A DNA stretch of 64,000 bases from Micractinium sp. NFX-FRZ. Lineage: Eukaryota; Chlorophyta; Trebouxiophyceae; Chlorellales; Chlorellaceae. Position numbers and translations under genes: made by a program. The stretch is from assembly GCA_029339195.1 (NCBI GenBank), contig JAPTJF010000135.1:62001-126000 (forward strand), given 5' to 3'. Of this stretch, positions 31,339-43,400 are shown piece by piece. The notes under the pieces were generated by a model. The model ran no database searches, was not told the DNA's origin, and saw only the letters and a program-made list of their open reading frames with translations. Every line of letters begins with the position of its first letter. Within the stretch, counting starts at the first letter, position 1.

Positions 31339-34300
31339 ATGCTGTCCGGTGCGGCGCTCGAGCCTTTCGCAGGGGGCGGGCCGAGCTGCAGCAGCTCTGC
31401 CTCCCTCCCCTGCGCTTGCACAGGCTTGCTGTTTGCGGGCGGATCTGCGCCGCTTCCCCTCCTTGAGCTGCCGCGCTTGCAACTTTGACGGCCGCCGCCG
31501 CCCGCCGCCGCTGCTGCCTGCAGACAACGAGGAGGTGCCACTGGGCGCCGCCAAGCCGCGCGGCAAGGCTGGCGGCAAGATGGGCATGGCAGCAGACGCA
31601 TCAGATGATGAGGACATGTTTGCGGTGAGGCACGTGCGGGGGAGCGCCGCCGCGCTGGGTGCAGCCGCGGGTGCAGCACCCAGCTGACCGAGCCTCCCCC
31701 TTGCACACCTTTGACCGCTCCGCCCCCTTTGCCACCACCTCCCCCTTGCATCATCAGGACATTTGCGTGGACGACCTGGACGAGCCACAGGCAGAGGCTG
31801 CCCCCGCTGCCGTCGCCAAGGCAGAGGAAGAGGCAGCACCCGCAGGTGGGCCGCCGCTTTGGGGGCGGGCCGCCGCTTGGGGGCGGCTGGGTGTGTGACA
31901 TTTTACCGAGTCAGCCCTGAACCTGAACATGCTGAAGAAGGGTCTATCTGTGACCAGCATCACTCAAGCGTACCACCCACATGGCCCCTGCTTGCAGAGC
32001 CTGCTGAAAAGCCGGCACCCCGCCCGCCGCTGCACCCTGGCAAGCCCACCGCCGCCGCCGAGGAGGTGGGTGCTGGGCGCGGTCAGCTTTGACCAGGGGC
32101 CTATGTCGACCCATGCAACACAGCCTGCCCTGACTGCGCTGTGCACAAAAAATTGACGGTCATCGTAGAATCAACAAATTATCAAAATCAATGACTGCCT
32201 TTCCACTTGTCCCTCTCTTTTGCAGGCCGCGCTGCCGCTGGGTGCTGATACCATGGCGGTCGATGGTGGCGGCGGCCAGGACAGCTGCAGCGCCGGCAGC
32301 GTGGTGACTGGGGAGCAGCAGGAGGAGGAGCAGGGCCAGGAGCAGGTGCAGGAGCATCAGGAGAACCCAGCCGCCCGCGCCACAGACGGCGACAGCGCGT
32401 CGCTGAGTGGGGAGCCTGGTCCAGTGGAGCCCCTCCTGCCGGTCAGCCCCGAGGCGGCAGCGCCGGCAGAGGCGCCTGCAACCTCGCCTGCACCCACGAC
32501 CAGCCCAAACCAGCAGGCAGCGGCCCGACACACCGAAGCCGTGACTGTGGCAGCAATTGAAGCTGTGGAGCCGGCTGCGGAGCCGGCTGCGGAGCAGGCA
32601 GTGCCAGAGGAGCCGGCGGCAGAGGCGCCCATGTCGGCGGATCCGGCGGCAGCAGCAGCAGAGGCACTGGAGGCGCCAGCGGCACTGCTGGGCGGCACCG
32701 ATGTGCCGGCAGAGGCGGCCGCGGAGCCCATGCAGGTAGGTGGGTGGCTGATGCGAATCTGGGACTCACAGTGCACCAGCCTGCAGCCTTGGGCAGCGGC
32801 ACGTCGGCAAGTTGCATTGCCCCGCAAGGCAATAGTCACCGACTGGACATCACGCCCTCCTTTGCAGGCCCCGCCTTGCAAGCCAGCACAGCTGGAGGAG
32901 GCACAGCCCATGGAGGTGGAGGCGCCCGCCCCGGCTCGCGAGCAGATGGCGGCAGCCGCACCGCCCAGCCCGCCGGCAGCTGCTGCTGCTCCCGCTCCGG
33001 CCCCTGCCCCACAGCCAGCCGGCCGCCCAGCTGTGGCTGCCAAGCCGCCTGCCGTCTCCCAGCCACTCTTTCAGCCTGTGGTCAAGCCAGCGCCTGCCTC
33101 AGCCAAGGCGCCCGCCCCCACAGCCGCAGCAGCCGCTGCTGTGCGCGCCCCCGCTGCCCCCGCCAAGCCCAAGCAAGTCCAGTTCAGCCTGCCAGCAGGC
33201 AACTCTGGCAGAGCCTTTGCCAGCGGCAGCGGCGGCAGCAGCCTGAACCTGGCCAAGCCGCCAGCCCTGAAGCCGACCTCCCGCCTGGGCCCGCAGCCGG
33301 CAGCCGGCATCACTGCTGCCAGCAAGCTGGGTGCAGGCTTTGCCTCCGCTCCATCTCTGGCCGCGCTGGCCAAGCCCCTGTCAGCCACCCCTGTCTTCCA
33401 CCCACCCGCCAGGCAACAGGGGGTGCCTGTGGTGCGTCAGCCAGCACCTGCAGCAGGGCAGCCGCCCCCTCCACAGCAGCCTGCCGGCACCCCGCTGGGC
33501 TCTGCACTGCCCAAGCACATGCAGGCAGCACCCAGGGTAGGTGGGAAGGGCAACTAGCACAGACTTGCAGCATCTTAAAGTGCCTTGCTTCAGCTGTATT
33601 CATTGGGCTGCCAGGAGGTGCATGCCTCCAAACCACCTCCTCCACCCTGCCCCATGCAGGTGACCACGCCTGCACCCTTCACCCCAGGCGGCGACGCCGC
33701 CCCAGCCCCCGCCACCCTGCCCCCCAAGCCAGCCCAGCAAGCACCCAGGCCAGCTCAGCAGGCCGGCCCGGCGCCCAAGCCAGCCCAGCAGGCGTCGGTG
33801 CCGTCCCCCCGCATCCCTGCCCCTGCCGTGCTGGCAGACGACATCCTGGCCGCCGACTTTGGGCCCTCAGCGGTGCTGGAGGGGCACGAGGCGTGCATGG
33901 CGGAGTCGCTGGCGCTGTGTGTGCCCATTGGGGAGGCAGTGCAGGAGCAGATGATGGCGCTGGACCAGGTGGGAGGATGGCAGTGCCTTTCGCCCTCTGC
34001 TGCGATATTCGTGACCTGCCCCTGCCCTGACTTGGGGCCGCAGGATACAGTGCCTCGGCTTTCTTGCTTGAGCTCTCCCCTGCGCTGCCGCCCAGGATGG
34101 GTGCTACCCCCCTCACCATGCCGCTGTCCATGACTGCTGATGCCGATCCGTGCTTGCTGAGCTTTGGCCAGGTGGATTGGCTCCCTTTGCCAGCAGCATG
34201 CCTGGTGACGGATGGTACGCTGACCATCCACCATCTCCCGCCCCCCAACAATATGCAGCTGGGCCTGGAGGCGGAGGCGCTGCGGCGGCAGGTCAATGCA

Positions 34301-35098
34301 CTGCGTGTGGACCTCACCATCTACCGCTCCTCCCTCGCCTTCATGGACAGCCCGGTGCAGGTGGGAGGGCAAGCCTTCAACAGTGTTAGGCTGAGTGGGT
34401 GGGAAAGGAGGACGTCCCAGGCAGGCAGGCTGGCTGGCAACAGCTGGTCGGGGTGCCACAAAGCTTTGATGAGCTTGCCTGCTTTCCCCTCCACTGCTGC
34501 GCCTTCTTGCTCCCCTGCAGGCCCTCAGCTTTGAGACAGCCAAGCGCAAGGCGGCAGAGATGTGGGAGGGCCTGGCAAGCTACCAGCCGCCTGAGTTTGC
34601 AGCTCTGCCCCCCAGGGAACAGCTGCTGGCGGGCTGCGACAGCGAGATGGAGCCGGCGGAGGACAGCTGTGCAGCCGCGCAGGTGAGGGTGTGAGGGTTC
34701 AAGGATTGCCAGGCACCAGGGCTGTCTGTGGCACCCCTGCAGTGTGCAGGGCATGATGGCCGGGGCGCATGGTGCAAGTGCCTCATGGCGCATCTCCTCC
34801 CACGTTCCACCTGCCTGAATCCCCCCGTCAGGCCGGCGCTGAGAGCGGCATCAAGCCACGAGTGCTGGAGGCCGTCTTTGACAGCCAGCAGCAGGCGGCA
34901 CCAGCTGCGGCAGGCATGGCGTCCGAGTCGCTGCCCACCCAGGCCACAGCAGGCACGGCGTCTGCGGTGCCGCCCACACAGACGCAGGGAACTGTGCCTG
35001 AGGCCAGCGGCGACACGGAGATGAAGGCCGTGGGGCCAGCCGTGTCGGTGGTGCTGAGCGCGGGGGATGAGGGTGTCGTGCTGTCGCTGGCTCTGTGA
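31339..35098 (+). CDS. Large low-complexity Ala/Pro-rich protein with C-terminal coiled-coil segment, function unknown
   Basis: Proposed exons 31339-31348 (10-base start exon), 31524-31624, 31758-31845, 31998-32065, 32226-32735, 32868-33536, 33660-33968, 34259-34360, 34521-34682, 34832-35098; 761 residues with all phases closing. The N terminus is acidic (ASDDEDMF, CVDDLDEPQAEA). The middle is long Ala/Pro/Glu/Lys-rich repeats such as PAAEPAAEQAVPEEPAAEAP and PKPAQQAPRPAQQ. Residues near 580-650 look alpha-helical or coiled-coil (GLEAEALRRQVNALRVDL, FETAKRKAAEMWEGL). No known domain. It could be a nuclear or cytoplasmic scaffold, but nothing shows this. The first exon and the acceptor at 34259 are the weakest choices; ATG 31580 would be the next start. 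Confidence 0.65.
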
Positions 35099-35405
35099 GA
35101 TAGATTAGCACTGGCTGAGTACTTATGGGGCAATCGGGGACACTGAAAATGATGCATCACCTGCTGCTTGATACTCTAACATGTGACCGTTTGTCAATGT
35201 GTAAATTACACGTATGTGGGTCAGGTACACAGCAGCTGAGGGGAAAGTCCTGGCATCAGAGTGCATCGGAGAGCGAGGGACTGCCCGTACTGCTAACCGC
35301 CGCCAGCGCCAGTGGCTGTTGCATTCACGCTGCCGCACCCCGCCAGCAAGCGCCGCACTGCCATCCTCTTGCATGCCTGCCTTGCACCATGCTCCTCATT
35401 CGCGC
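35099..35405. other. Convergent 3' region with shared palindromic poly(A) signal
   Basis: About 300 bases between the Ala/Pro-rich gene (+) and the RsmD gene (-). The 11-base palindrome at 35200-35210 supplies TGTAA to both strands. No coding sequence. Confidence 0.65.
35200..35210. terminator. Palindromic bidirectional poly(A) signal TGTAAATTACA
   Basis: TGTAA at 35200-35204 on + and at 35210-35206 on -. They lie about 100 bases after the + strand stop (35098) and about 195 bases after the - strand stop (35406). Confidence 0.65.
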
Positions 35406-38400
35406 TCACTCAGCCGCCAGGGGCGGGCCGTAGATTGCGAGATATGTGCGGCCGTAGCGGCGGTCACGCAGCTTCTCCAGCGGGCCCAGCGTGGGGCGCA
35501 CCAGGGAGGCCAGCTTCTTGGGGTACTCCACAATCACGATGGACTCCTGCAGTGTTGCGATTAACACACAGGCACAGTCAACTGAAGTCAGAAAGGCCTG
35601 CTTCCCGGATTATCCCATGATTCGGTAGACCCTTGCATTCACAGCTTGCAATGAGCGAGTCATCCCAGACTGAAATGGCTCTTGCCAGTCCACAATGGGG
35701 GCAGGAGGGGGTGAGAGTTGACAGGTGGGGTACTCCACATGAAGGGTTGTGAGGGCCAAGAGGAGATCGGGGAGGGACGATGCCAGTGCATGGCTGAAGC
35801 GGGATCAAGGTGAGGACATGTTGTGACCATCCGACACAGGTCGCCCCATTGGAGGTGCTCCGGTCAGCATGCCGACCGACGCGGGGCGGCTGCCTTAATG
35901 AGAAACAGTTGCTGTGCGAAGGCTAACTAGAGGAAGACGTCAGGGCAGGGGCGGGCCCCTGCTCATCCACCACTCTCGGCCTTCGCATGCATGGTGTGCA
36001 GCAGCAGGCATGCAAGCTAGCCCCCTCCCACAACAGCCCAACACCCAGCAGCAGCCCTAAACAACCACCAGCGGTGCCTGCTTCCCCGCCTGTTTGCCCC
36101 GTGCACCCCACCCTCAAACCCCAGCCCCACCAGCACGTCACGCAACTCCGACCCTCCTCACACAACCACCCCACAATCTTCCCGCTGGCTGCACAGTCAA
36201 TCCGTCTACCCGCCCCATGCAGCAGTGCCAAGCCGGCCAGCCAACCCCCAGCTTGGCACTCCTGCCTACCAACCTCACATCCACAAACTTAAACAGATGC
36301 AATCCCTTGCGCGCACCTCATGAAGCAGCGGCGACCCCTCCAGCAGGTCGTACAGCTCATTATAGTCAACCAGCTCGTAGGGCGGGCACACTGCACACAG
36401 AAGGGGGTGGGGGACCAGAGGGGAACAAGGGAAGCGGGTTGGTGCGACACCGGCTCACGAGGCGGGCACATCATGCGGGGCAGGCAGATGCAGTGGTGGA
36501 GAGAGTGGTGGATCCATGTAACACGGGCAAGTAGGCGGCAGGAGCGGACAGGAAGGGCTGGCGGGCAGTAGGACAAGGGGTGCACATGTAGGGGGGGCGG
36601 GGTTTTGAGAAGAGTAAGGGGAGAAATGGGACCCTCGCAGGCCTGGCTGCTGCTGGCCACCGGTATCCTTGCTACTCAGCACCTGGCCCAGCCTGCAGCA
36701 GTCAACCCGATGCCGCCGCACCTGACAGGAAGTCGAAGGCGCCGCCCGCAAAGCGGCTGAGCGTCTGCGCGCGCCGCAGGAAGTCCTCCGCTTTCTGCAG
36801 GGCGGGGCAGGGGCGAGATTGAGCTGGCAGGCGTGACGAGACAGCAACAGGCAGGCAGGAAGGCAGGCAGGCAGGCAGGGACAGAACAGGCCCTGGACTC
36901 AAAGAGGAGTCTGGTCTCAAGGGTGGCACGGCCAGGCAACAGGGCAGGCAGCAGCAACAGCAACAGCGTGAGCCGCACCGACTTGATCAAACATGCCCTT
37001 GAACCGGCATGCAGCCCATCCCCTCCCACACCCCGCCCCTGGCTTGCCCTGCCCCCCTGCTGCTGGGCCCCTGCCCCTGCTGCCTCACCCCTGTGTGCAC
37101 CACCGCCGCGCTCTCCAGCTCGCACGTCTCCAGGTTGGGCATCAGGCAATTGCTGACCACCCAGGGGCTGCGGGGCAAAGACCAGTAGTGGGAATGTTGT
37201 GGGGTGCGTGGGTCAGCAGGCAGGCAGCACAGCAGGGCACAGTGCCTCCAGATGGGGCGGCAGGCGACTTGTTGCCCACCTCGGGGCTGCGGACAGCAAG
37301 GGGGTGCCGAAAAAAGGCATGCCGTGAGGTGCACCGGATGGTCAGGGGCGGGCGCACGAGGGCAGGCGCTGGGGGAGCTGCCAGCTGAGGGGCGGCGGCG
37401 GGGCAGGGCAGGAGCAGGCGCAGGAAAGAGCACACACACATGCTTGCTGAATGCTGCGCACCGAGCGCTCGCTTCTGTTCTCGCCCGGCCCCCGCGGCAC
37501 CTCACCAGAGGGCCCCCTCTGCAGACCAGCAGCTTCGCCTCCGAGCCTCCCCAAGCCCCCACTCCCACCTCTCCACCCTCCCACCTCATTTCCACAAAGT
37601 GGCACTCCCCCACGCCCCGCGACAGAGCCTCAATGCCCACCGCCCCTGTGCCCGCAAACAAGTCCAGCCACCTGCAGGCAAGCAGGCAGGCAGGGGGCGC
37701 CGCCACTTCAGCAGGGAGGCGCATGGGCAGGGGAAGTCGAGGCAGAGGAGGGCAGACAGAGGCAGGGGCGAGGTGGCAGCAAGCGGGCCGGCCGCCGCTC
37801 CTGCACTTCGGCACCAGGCAGCCGTCACACTCCTCCACACCGCCTGCCCGCTGCTTTGCAGCCGCTTCATGTTTTACGAAAACAACTGCGCCCCGCCTGC
37901 CTGCCCAGCACTCACCGCGTCTCCTCAGGCAGCCCGGAGGAGCAGCCGTAGAGGGACATGACCATGTTGAACACGGCGTTGCGCACCATCTCCATCATGG
38001 GGCGGGTCTGCGGGGCAGGGTTTCAGGTTGATGGCGGAGGGGTGGGTGAAGCACAGCGTGGCGCACCGACACCACGTGTGTGAAGAGGGAATAGCAAAAC
38101 CACAGGCTGAGGGTTGAGAAGTGAGGGTCGGCAAGGCACAGCTTGGCACGCCAAGACTTAGTTGAAGAGTGCGCCTGTGTGGGAGGGGAGACAGAGAGGC
38201 AGGGTTGGACGTGGGTGCCGGCACAGCATTGCATGCCAGCATGAAGCACTGCCAGCGCCGCGCCCAGGCGCCGCCCTCGCACCTGGTCTCCCTGCGGCGA
38301 GCGCAGCCGCTTGCCTGCCGCATAGCCAGAAATGATGCGCAGCTGCTGGTGCGACTTTAGTCGCGCCGCCGCCTTCTTCAGCGCCGCTGGCTTCAGCTTG

Positions 38401-39441
38401 GCTTTCTCTGAAGCAGGTCGAGGCGAGGGAGAGAGAGGGGGGACAGGCGGGGGGGCAGCTGGGTGTGCGGGCGGGTGGGCTGGCCGGCCGGCCAGAGGAA
38501 GCACAGTGTGGAGCCACCCATGGAATGATGTGATCCGAAAGTATCTTTGGCGAGTGTGCATGGCGTAAGTGGCCCAGCCTGCCAGGCCCACACGTGGACA
38601 GGGGGAAAGCGGCATGTGCAGGGCCGCGACCTCAGCAGCGCTCGAATGCCCAGCACAGCTTCCAAGGCCACAGCGCCCCCCGCCCGGGCCCCCGCCTCAC
38701 CTTCGTCTGCCTCCCGCTGCTCCGCGTCCAGCCGCCGCATCACGTGGCGCGGCACGCTGGACAGCAGCTGCTGCTCTGCAGTGCGCAGCACGCGCCCGCC
38801 CAGCGTCGGCACTGCTGGGTCCGGCTTGGTGACGCTGGCGCCGGCGCCGGCGCTCCCGCTGCTGACGGGACCCCACTCCTCATCCAGCCAGGCATCCTCC
38901 TCATCGTCCTCAAACTCTTCCAAGTCGTCTGCCCTGCTGCTGCTGCTGCTGCTGCTGCTGCCTGCCACCGCCTCCACGCTCCACCCGTCGTCGGCATCAG
39001 TGGTGCCGCCGCTGCTGCTTTTGCTCTTCCTGCCGGTGCTGGCTGCCGCCGGCGCCGCGTCCACGCTCCACCCCTGGTCGCCGTCAGCACCCAGCAGGTC
39101 TCCCAGGTCCCCCAGCGCCTCCACATTCCAGCCTTTATCGATGCTGAACAGCTCCACGTCTTCGTCCTGGCCGCCGCCCCCACGCCGCTGCCGCTGCTGG
39201 CTGCGGGCAGCGGCGGCGACGCTGCCGCCCCGCCCTTGCTGCGGCGCTGCTGCACGAGGGGAATATCAGTGTTGCGAAACATTGTTTACAAAACGCCTAA
39301 CCTAGCTGGAGAGCTCGCCGGCAGTGGGGAGGCAGGTCTGTCGAGCCTGCATGCGGGCGGCCCACCTTGCTGGCGCACTGCGACAGTCGCCCGACATCTT
39401 GTGAGCCCCGAGGGCTGCGCGCCGCTCAAAGCCGCAGCCAT
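35406..39441 (-). CDS. rsmD: RsmD-family 16S rRNA guanine-N2 methyltransferase, plastid-type
   Basis: Nine exons: 39441-39366, 39249-38701, 38407-38283, 38007-37916, 37671-37585, 37167-37089, 36794-36722, 36390-36317, 35546-35406; 431 residues. The N terminus (MAAALSGAQPSGLTRCRATV) looks like a plastid transit peptide. An acidic disordered region of about 180 residues follows, with three DxGW(S/N)V(E/D)A repeats. The RsmD domain then runs to the end: RIISGYAAGKRL, TRPMMEMVRNAVFNM, the SAM-binding WLDLFAGTGAVGIEALSRG, the catalytic-loop PPYELVDYNELYDLL, and EYP plus DRRYGRTYLAIYGP. The family methylates one guanine of small-subunit rRNA. The residue before PPY is Cys rather than the bacterial Asp/Asn. 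The plant-like terminus points to plastid 16S rRNA as the substrate. Confidence 0.88.
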
Positions 39442-40452
39442 TTTCTGGCGGTTGTGTTTGGTGCCCGCTCGCTCCCTGCTTGTGCGCCTCGCTGCAAACA
39501 CGGTCGTCAAGAGGACGAGGTGCTCGTTGATAATGCGTGCGCATGCATGGTGGCGGTGGCCTGACCGCTCCAATCATGCTGGGGTGGCGGTGGCCCGCAT
39601 GGCGCCCTGCCCCTGCCCAGGCTCCCTGTTTGAGAGCAGATGACCAGCTGGCATCATCCCTGCTCATAGAGTTTCACCATGTGACTCATGTCTCTCTACA
39701 CATTAAGCACATCTGTAGGACAAAGCGGTCCATCATACTTGTCCAGGTGCCCTGACTGCACTTCATTCTGCCTGTGCTGCCCTGTGCTGGGGGCGCCGAG
39801 CTGCAAGTTTGCAGGAGAAAGATTGTGGGTGACAGCGCCAGGCAGTGTAAGCAAAAGGCATGGGCATCACAAGGTAGGGCCAAGTAAAGGGAGAGAGGAG
39901 GGAGGGAAGAGGGTACACGGTGGGGTGGTAGCAGGAGCGGCGCTTTGGCTTAGCCAGCGTGGCGGCCGCAGCCTGCGCTCCAGACATTCGGTGTGAGGCC
40001 CAATAAGTGGGGGCAGGGGAAAAGTTCGAGTAGAAAGCTCGATGTCGGAATGCAACTTGCCAGTGAGGGGCGGATCTACAGTTGCAGGAATGGGCATCTG
40101 CAAAGTTACGCAATAGGGCTGGACAGCGGGTCGCCGTGGGCGGGGGTCGCGGCAGCTGGGGTAAGCGGGCATGAAATCTGGTGTGCATCAGCATGTTGGG
40201 CACGCACGGGGCGTGCGGGGGAAGGAGAGAGAGGGCAAGTTGGGGCGATGTGGACCAAGGTGGAGCAGGAAAAACAAGGTAGGAAATGACAGTGGACCGA
40301 GCGGTCTCGCGCGCCGCTCTGGCTGGGTCCCTCACAACACTCTGTTCTGACACGTGTCTTGTGCATCTCACGGCGGTGGCGGCACCTGGGCACCCTGGCA
40401 GCCCTTGCCTGGACCATTGGCTCGCCCGCCCGCCTAGCTAGGCGTGCGGCGC
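39442..40452. other. Intergenic: RsmD promoter and 3' flank of Mei2-like gene
   Basis: About 1 kb between two minus-strand genes. The open frames present have neither family similarity nor splice structure. I did not find a minus-strand TGTAA motif here. Confidence 0.5.
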
Positions 40453-43400
40453 CTAGGCCTGCTCACCGTCGTCCTCCCCCTCGCCCGCCGCCTCTCCGTT
40501 GACGCTGGCGGCGCCGCTGCCGCCCGGCACCCCAGCATCCACGCCCCCGATGTACCGGTGGATGGGCACAGGGTCGGCTGCCACGCCGCCCTCCACGCGT
40601 GTGTACACCAGTGGCTGGAACTCCACGTCATCAGAGGGGAACTTGGAGGCCCGGAAGTGGGCCACCAGCGACTCCAGCCCCTGCACCCGCCCGTACGTCA
40701 CCTCGCACACCTGCGGGGGGAGCGCGGCGTGGCTAGGGAGGGTTGTTGGGGCAGGGTGCGAGGGGGCTAGCGCATCTGGTGGGCACAGCGGTGGCCGGAA
40801 AGCCACACTCTAGGCCCGCCTGCCTCCGGGGCAGCCGAACCGCGCCGCACTGCCCGGCCGGCCGGCACTTTCCCACCCCTGCCCCCCTCCCAGGGCCCAT
40901 CATTTCCTTTCGAATCCTCACCTTCTTCGAGTTGTACTCCTCCCAGCACTTGTTGTGGAAACGGCGGAAGAGGCGGGCCGCGCTGGCGGCATGCAGGAAG
41001 GAGACGAAGCAGTAGCCCAGGTTGCACTTGTTGCGGAAGTCGATGGGGAGGTAGAAGAAGTCAAAGGTGCCGCTGCGGGAAGGGACCGAGGGGGGCGGGA
41101 GAGTGGGGTGAGAGGAAGCTGGCAGGGGTGCTGCACTGGCTGCAGAGTTGGTGGCACGGTGGGAGAAGCAGTCAATGGTGCCGCTGCAGTGAGGGATCAA
41201 AGTGGAGCATCGGGATACACATAGATGGGGCGGCAGCAGTCAACAGCGGGGCAGATGCAGGGATATGGACATGACATGCAAGGGCGGGGACGAGACAAGT
41301 TCAGTGTACGCGCGCAACCGCGGCAGCGGCACAGGCCGACCTGGGAGCGGCACCTTCCCCCCACCTACCGCCCGCTCGACCGTGCTCCCTTGTCCTCCGC
41401 AACCCCCACCGCCCCCCACCCCTGCCCCCTGCCCCGCCTCACTTGAAGCCGCTCTTGTGCATCACCGACAGCATCATCTCCTGGCTGTATTTGTTGGGGA
41501 TGTTGCGGATCATGACGGTGCACCGAGCATCCGCCCGCCCGCTCTCCGCCTCCTCCAGGCTGAACTCAAACTGCAGAGACCAGGGGAGGTGGGGGGAGGA
41601 GAGGTGAGGGGGGAGACCACCGAGGTCAGTTCAGAAATGTTCTGCGTGGCGATAAATAGGAAGAGAAGGGAGCAGGTGAGAGGAGAGGACAGGGGAGGTG
41701 AGGACAGGGGGACGCCAGGCCGGGGCAGGGGGAGGCAGGGGGGAGGTGGAGGGGCAGGATGCAGGCAGGTTTGAGGGTGCCACAGCGAGGACAACAAGCA
41801 GCAGTGAGAACGGCATGCGCTGGCGAGCAAGCGGGTCAGGCCTGAAACAATGAAAGCAGGCACATGCCACCAGCAGGCCCACCTCACCTCTGCTGGGTTG
41901 TAGGCTCCGCCTGCACGGTGCGAGCGTGCAATGCGGGCAGATGCCCGCCCCTCCGCGCGCCCGCCGTTGCTGCTGCCGCCCGCCGCGGACCCGCTGCTGC
42001 CGGCGCTGCCGCTGGTGCGCTGCTGTGCCGGCGCCCCGGAGGGCGGCTGGGACAGGGACATGTTTGCCATGCGGTGCACGTAGTCTGCCTGCTGCTGCTG
42101 ATGGTGCTGCTGATGGTGCTGCTGCTGCATCATGTAGCCTGCAGGCAGTATGGGGCACCGTGAAGGGGGAGGCGTGCCTGCAGTTAGTACAGGATTAGGA
42201 TCAGGAGCATCCGCCGTGCAGCCAGCCGTGAGTAACTCGAGAGTGCTGTGTGCTGGTCAAGTTGTGCAGCCGGGCATGTGCCCTGTCCCCCCTTGCCATG
42301 CCCCCGTGCCCCACCTGCGTGTCCCATGCCATACTCTGGACCAGAGTGCGCGTGGTGCAGCATGGGAGGGGGGAGGTACATCATGCCGGGGGGGCTGCCC
42401 GCCATGCCTGCAGGCGCCAATCGTGAGGATGCATGGGAGGCAGAGGGGAGGGTGAGGCAACGGACCAAGCTGGCCCCGCCCCAGCCAGCCAGCCAGCCTT
42501 GCTGTTCCGCATTTTTTCCGGGCACCGGCTGCAGGCATGCACAGGCAGCGGCTTGCTGCCCCTGCCCCGGCTGCAAGCACACACCTGGGGGGCTGCTGCC
42601 GTAAGGTGGGGAGGCGCCAAAGGGCGAGGGGTGGCCGTGGGGCGGGCTGCCGCCGTACATGTGCCGGCTGGTGGGGCTGCCCGGGTTGCTCATGCCGTGC
42701 GCGGCTTGCAGGGGCACGCTGATGAAGCCGGTGGGCAGCGGCGGGGAGCCGCCATTGGGGAAGACTGCGGCGGGAGCGGGGTGGCGTGGGGCGGCAAGCG
42801 AGCAGGGGGAGCCGTAAGCAAGGCAGGCAGCCAGGGCACGGGGAAGCGGCAGCATAGGCAGCAGCTGAGCTTGATGGCACGAAGCACAGCATGCGTCACC
42901 ATGCGGGCAGCGCAGGCAGGCGGCAGCACGCTCGACAGAGGATGGGCCTTGAGGCGCACCTGCTGGGGGCGAGGCGGCGCGGTCCACAGGCCCGTCGTGG
43001 GGCGGCGGTGGTCCGGGGTGGATGTAGACGGGGTGTGGGTGGTACAGGTGGGGGTAGGTCCCTGGGTTTGCCCAGCCGTAGGTGGGAACCATGCCTGCAG
43101 GCAAAGCAGTGGGGAGACAGGCGGGGGATGGTGTGGATTGGGGGCGGCTCCAGAGGCGGGAGCGGCAGAAGGCAATGGGAGGCGGCGGGGCGCTGCGCCC
43201 AACACTCAGCAGCAGAGTGGACGGTCGGCAGGGCCCCGCACCTGGGTGCGGCATGACTGGCAGTGGAGGTGATGCGGCGCCAGAGCTGTGCAGGCTGCTG
43301 CTGCTGCTGCGCCGTGAGAGGCGCGGCGTGGGGGCGGGTATGACATCGCCGCTACTGCCTCGCCCCACGGCTGCCTCCTCGCCCCGCTCGTCTGCCGCCT

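Noticed and set aside
30565..31488. 307-codon + strand open frame before the Ala/Pro-rich gene
   Set aside because: Its conserved-looking part is better explained by the minus-strand small gene with a proper start exon and acceptor, and no donor links it to the following + exons.
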